Source: JAJPHT01 sp035687045
Lineage (GTDB): Archaea > Thermoplasmatota > SW-10-69-26 > JACQPN01 > JAJPHT01
Assembly: GCA_035687045.1 (NCBI GenBank)
Contig: DASRYU010000021.1
Location: 1 to 5,677 of the forward strand
Reading direction: 5' to 3'
Length of the DNA: 5,677 nt
In this document: positions 2,714 through 5,677 of the stretch, piece by piece
How positions within the stretch are numbered: position 1 is the stretch's first letter
How the letters are laid out: each line of letters opens with the position of its first letter
Position numbers and translations under genes: made by a program
The notes under the pieces: model-generated
Databases searched by the model: none
What the model saw: only the letters and a program-made list of their open reading frames with translations
What the model was told of the DNA's origin: nothing

Positions 2714-5677
2714 ATGGACCTCCTTGAGTTGGCGCTCAATCCTCGCAAAGCGAACCAGCGCATGAGCCCGTTCACGAACGAGCTCCCCAAGGGGCAGGCC
2801 CGGAAGCTGGAATACTTCTTCGGGGACCGCGCCTCCGACGACATCGCGGAGCGCGTCCTCTACAGCCGCGACGCGTCCGTCCCGCCGACGACGCTGAGCC
2901 TTCTTCTCAAGCGCGACGCATGGGCGGTCGTCCGCCCGCAGGTCCGCGGCGAGCTTCTCGAGCTTCTCCAGTTCGCGAAGCAGAACGGTGTCCCCCTCGT
3001 GCCCCGCGGCGCCGGCACGTCCGGCTACGGCGGCAGCGTCCCCACCGAGGGCGGCGTCGTCGTCGACATGCGCTCCTTCAACAAGGTCCTCGAGATCAAC
3101 GCCGCCGAAGGGTGGGTCCGCTGCGAGGGCAACGTCAGCTTCTTCCATCTTGAGGAGGCGCTGCGCGAGCACGGCCTCACGCTCCGCCAGTACCCGACGA
3201 GCATGCACGCCGCGACCGTTGCCGGCTGGCTCTCGCAGGGCGGGGGCGGCGTGGGCAGCGCGAAGTACGGCCCCTTCCGCAACGACATCGTGCGCGTGAA
3301 GCTCCTCTCGCCCGACGGGCGCGAGCTCACCGCCGAGGCGGACGACCTCGACCTCGTGAGCGAGATGTTCGGCGCGGCCGGCTTCATCCTCGAGGTCACG
3401 ATGAAGGTGCGCAAGGCGACGCAGCTCGCGCACTTCCTTGGCTCCTTCGACTCGCTCGAGAACGCGCAGGCCGCCGCGCGCCGCGCCCTCCTCGAGGCGC
3501 GCCCGTACAACGTCACGCTCTTCACGCAGGAGTACGCCGAGATGGTCAACAAGGCCGCCGGCGCGCGCCTGCTCCCCCAGAAGCCCGGCATCCTCGTCAC
3601 TCTCGAGTCCGCCGACGCCGCGACCTCCGTCGAGATCGTCAAGGGCATCATCCTCACCGGCGGCGGCAACGCCGCGAAGGAGGCGGACGCGCAGAAGGCG
3701 TGGGACAACCGCTTCAACCACCTCAACCTCAAGCGGCTCGGGCCCAGCGTCGTCGTCGCGGAGTCCGTCGTGCCCGCCGACCTTCTCGTGAAGGGCATGC
3801 AGGCCGCGGCCGGCGCGTCGCGCATCGAGCGCTCGTGCCTCTGGGCGATCGCGATCAGCCCGACCGAGTTCGACATCATCTACTACGGCCTCGACGACGA
3901 GCGCCGCGCCACCTACCCGCTCGCGATGGGCAACGCGCTCGCCGTCATCGACGCCGTCAAGTCGATCGGGGGCCGCTCGTACTCGACCGGCGTCCTCGCC
4001 TCGAACGAGGCGACCGCCATCCACGGCAAGGCGAAGCTCAAGCTCCTCAAGCAGTGGCGCAAGAAGACGGACAAGAAGGAGATCTTCAACCCCGGCGTCG
4101 TCACGGGCCCCCGCACGCGCCTGATGCCGCTCCCCGTCCACGACTTCCCCCTGCAGATGAAGCTCGCGGGCCCGATGCTCAAGATGCAGCGCGGCATCCT
4201 CGCGCACTCGCCCGACCCGCAGTTCGCGGCGATGCAGCGCGCGCTCGGCCGCGTCCACGCCGGCGACCTCGGCTCGCTCGCGACGGAGGTCACGACCTGC
4301 ATCTTCTGCGGCATGTGCAACGCCATGGCGCCCGAGGCGCGCAACCAGCCCTGGGAATCGGCGCAGCCGCGCGGGCGCGTGCAGCTCGCGAAGGCCGTCA
4401 TCGAAGGGCGCGCGACGCTCTCGCCGCGCGTGCACCGCAACGTCGCCTGGACCGCGCTCGAGCACGGCCCCGACGCCGTCTGCCCCGTCGCCATCCCCAT
4501 CCAGCGCGTCACGGACCTCCTGCTCGCGGCGTGCGTGCAGCAGTTCGGCCCGCTCCCCGAGCAGGCGAAGCTCGCGGAGATGTACGCCGGCAAGGACCGC
4601 AACAAGTGGGTCAACGTCGGCTTCGACCCCGTCTCCAACGCCGTCTTCCTCGCGGATGATGTCGCCGCGTTCGAGGCGAACGAGGTCGCGCAGAGCGCCG
4701 CCGTCGCCCTCATGAGCGCGGGCTTCCCCGTGGGCCACATGGGCAAGGACGACGCCGGCTCCGGCGCCGCCCTCTTCGAGACGGGCCAGCGCAAGGCCGC
4801 GGAGGCCGTCGTCGCGCCGTTCCTCGAGAAGCTCGCGAAGCGCGGCGTGCGCACCGTCGTCACGCCCGACGCCAACGCCGCGCGCGCCGTCGAGCTGGAC
4901 TGGCCCCTCGTCGCCCGCGCCAACGACGTCGCGGCGCCCGAAGTGCGCCACACGAGCACCATCCTCGCGGACCTCCTCAAGGCGAAGAAGCTCGAGGTCG
5001 ACGGCGAGAAGAAGCTCACGAAGAAGGTCGTCTTCCACGCGCCCGAGGGGCTCTCGCAGGCGCAGCGCGCCGCGGCCCTCGAGGTCGCCAAGGCCGTCTC
5101 CGGCACGCTCGTCGAGTGCGAGCACCACGAGTGCGGCCAGGGGCGCGCCCTCAAGCTTCTCGACGAGTCGCTCGCCGCGCGCATGGCCGAAGGGTGCCTC
5201 AAGGCCGCCATCAAGGCGGGCGCCGAGGTCGTCCTGACGATGTCGCCCGGATGCTATCAGACGCTCCGCACGGCGGCGAAGAAGGCGAAGGCGGGCGTCG
5301 AGGTCCTCGACGTCCACGTCGTCCTCGCGCAGAGCATGAAGAGCACCGGCGGCGCCGTCGCGATGGCCGCCCCCACCGCGAGCGCCGAGCCGCAGAAGCC
5401 CGTCGAGCCGGAGATCCCGCCCGACCACTTCCGCGTCGAGTTCGTGAAGGAAGGCGTGGTCGTCGCCGTCCACAAGAACCAGAACATCCTCGCCGCCGGC
5501 GCGGACGCGGGGCTCGACCTCCCCAGCTCGTGCAAGGCCGGCTCGTGCGACACGTGCAGCGCGCGCTACGAGGGCTCGCCGCCCGACCAGAGCGCCGGCA
5601 GCGCTCTCAGCGCCGACCAGCAGAAGACGTTCGTGCTGACGTGCATCGCGCGGCCGCGCGGGCCGGTCAAGATCTGG
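2714..5677 (+). CDS. Fused FAD / [4Fe-4S] / CCG / [2Fe-2S] oxidoreductase, 3' end outside window
   Basis: An open frame of 988 codons without a stop; only a short C-terminal remainder is probably missing. Domains: FAD-binding (PCMH/FAD_binding_4) at about 70-210, with PRGAGTSGYGG at 97-107 and the glycine-rich VAGWLSQGGGGVGS at 169-182; FAD-oxidase C-terminal domain at about 235-465, ending in FNPGVVTG (458-465); ferredoxin module with CIFCGMC (529-535), PRGR, and VCP with Cys590; two CCG-like modules (about 615-735 and 770-870) lacking most cysteines; a Pro/Ala-rich linker (about 872-905); plant-type [2Fe-2S] ferredoxin from 906 with Cys940, Cys945, Cys948 and Cys977 (C-x4-C-x2-C-x28-C). No signal peptide or membrane helix is seen, so it is probably cytoplasmic or peripheral. 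It is related to GlcD-GlpC fusions, but the metal-site motifs of D-lactate/D-2-hydroxyglutarate dehydrogenases are absent, so the substrate is unknown. The start is the first ATG after the TATA-like box; ATG at 2762 is an alternative. Confidence 0.92.
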   Translation, partial: MDLLELALNPRKANQRMSPFTNELPKGQARKLEYFFGDRASDDIAERVLYSRDASVPPTTLSLLLKRDAWAVVRPQVRGELLELLQFAKQNGVPLVPRGAGTSGYGGSVPTEGGVVVDMRSFNKVLEINAAEGWVRCEGNVSFFHLEEALREHGLTLRQYPTSMHAATVAGWLSQGGGGVGSAKYGPFRNDIVRVKLLSPDGRELTAEADDLDLVSEMFGAAGFILEVTMKVRKATQLAHFLGSFDSLENAQAAARRALLEARPYNVTLFTQEYAEMVNKAAGARLLPQKPGILVTLESADAATSVEIVKGIILTGGGNAAKEADAQKAWDNRFNHLNLKRLGPSVVVAESVVPADLLVKGMQAAAGASRIERSCLWAIAISPTEFDIIYYGLDDERRATYPLAMGNALAVIDAVKSIGGRSYSTGVLASNEATAIHGKAKLKLLKQWRKKTDKKEIFNPGVVTGPRTRLMPLPVHDFPLQMKLAGPMLKMQRGILAHSPDPQFAAMQRALGRVHAGDLGSLATEVTTCIFCGMCNAMAPEARNQPWESAQPRGRVQLAKAVIEGRATLSPRVHRNVAWTALEHGPDAVCPVAIPIQRVTDLLLAACVQQFGPLPEQAKLAEMYAGKDRNKWVNVGFDPVSNAVFLADDVAAFEANEVAQSAAVALMSAGFPVGHMGKDDAGSGAALFETGQRKAAEAVVAPFLEKLAKRGVRTVVTPDANAARAVELDWPLVARANDVAAPEVRHTSTILADLLKAKKLEVDGEKKLTKKVVFHAPEGLSQAQRAAALEVAKAVSGTLVECEHHECGQGRALKLLDESLAARMAEGCLKAAIKAGAEVVLTMSPGCYQTLRTAAKKAKAGVEVLDVHVVLAQSMKSTGGAVAMAAPTASAEPQKPVEPEIPPDHFRVEFVKEGVVVAVHKNQNILAAGADAGLDLPSSCKAGSCDTCSARYEGSPPDQSAGSALSADQQKTFVLTCIARPRGPVKIW

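Noticed and set aside
2717..2725. ACCTCCTT-like sequence just after the flavoprotein ATG, matching the 16S rRNA 3' tail
   Set aside because: Being identical rather than complementary to the rRNA tail, it cannot act as a Shine-Dalgarno on this strand, and on the minus strand no gene starts downstream of it. Treated as coincidence.
2593..2844. An 83-codon minus-strand frame across the divergent promoter region
   Set aside because: It crosses both promoters and the 5' end of the flavoprotein gene, with no recognisable motif and no ribosome-binding site that I can see.
2705..5473. A 922-codon open frame on the minus strand opposite the flavoprotein gene
   Set aside because: It is an antisense shadow. 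In very GC-rich genes with G/C third positions, stops are rare on the opposite strand. Its translation is Arg/Asp/Leu-rich with no recognisable domain, while the plus frame has clear FAD and Fe-S motifs.

Overview
The window looks like part of an archaeal chromosome. It is very GC-rich, and almost all codon third positions are G or C. The intergenic region carries two outward-facing archaeal TATA-like boxes. One lies about 26 nt from a GTG that would start a leaderless message. The secreted electron carrier is a blue-copper protein rather than a c-type cytochrome, and no CxxCH haem-c motif occurs in any gene here. A high-GC Thermoplasmatota-like or haloarchaea-related lineage is possible. The proteins are not as acidic as those of salt-in halophiles, and lineage cannot be fixed from sequence reading alone.

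Left part (1-2560, minus strand): a tightly packed operon for an archaeal cytochrome bc-type complex. In transcription order it encodes: (1) a secreted, probably glycosylated, membrane-anchored cupredoxin (1712-2560); (2) a 99-residue protein with two membrane helices (1408-1707); (3) a Tat-dependent Rieske [2Fe-2S] protein (517-1395); (4) cytochrome b, whose first 172 codons are present and which runs off the left edge (1-516). Gaps are 4, 12 and 0 bases, and Shine-Dalgarno sequences overlap the preceding stop or the end of the preceding gene, so the three downstream genes look translationally coupled. The expected electron path is quinol to cytochrome b and Rieske, then to the cupredoxin, then to a terminal oxidase outside the window.

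Centre (2561-2713): a divergent promoter region. It holds the two matched TATA-like boxes, a perfect 7-bp inverted repeat just upstream of the plus-strand box, and a 10-bp GC palindrome at the predicted plus-strand transcription start.

Right part (2714-5677, plus strand): one open frame of at least 988 codons, running off the right edge. It encodes a fused flavo-iron-sulfur oxidoreductase. Domain order is FAD-binding (GlcD/D-lactate dehydrogenase superfamily), FAD-oxidase C-terminal domain, a bacterial-type ferredoxin module, two degenerate CCG (GlpC/HdrB-type) modules, and a plant-type [2Fe-2S] ferredoxin. The ferredoxin module keeps exactly the four cysteines expected for cluster I and has lost all four expected for cluster II. 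The CCG modules have lost most ligands, and the usual 2-hydroxyacid-dehydrogenase metal-site motifs are not seen. A simplified chain FAD -> one [4Fe-4S] -> terminal [2Fe-2S] is inferred, with unknown donor and acceptor. Its divergent placement and matching promoter suggest, but do not prove, a link with the bc complex.
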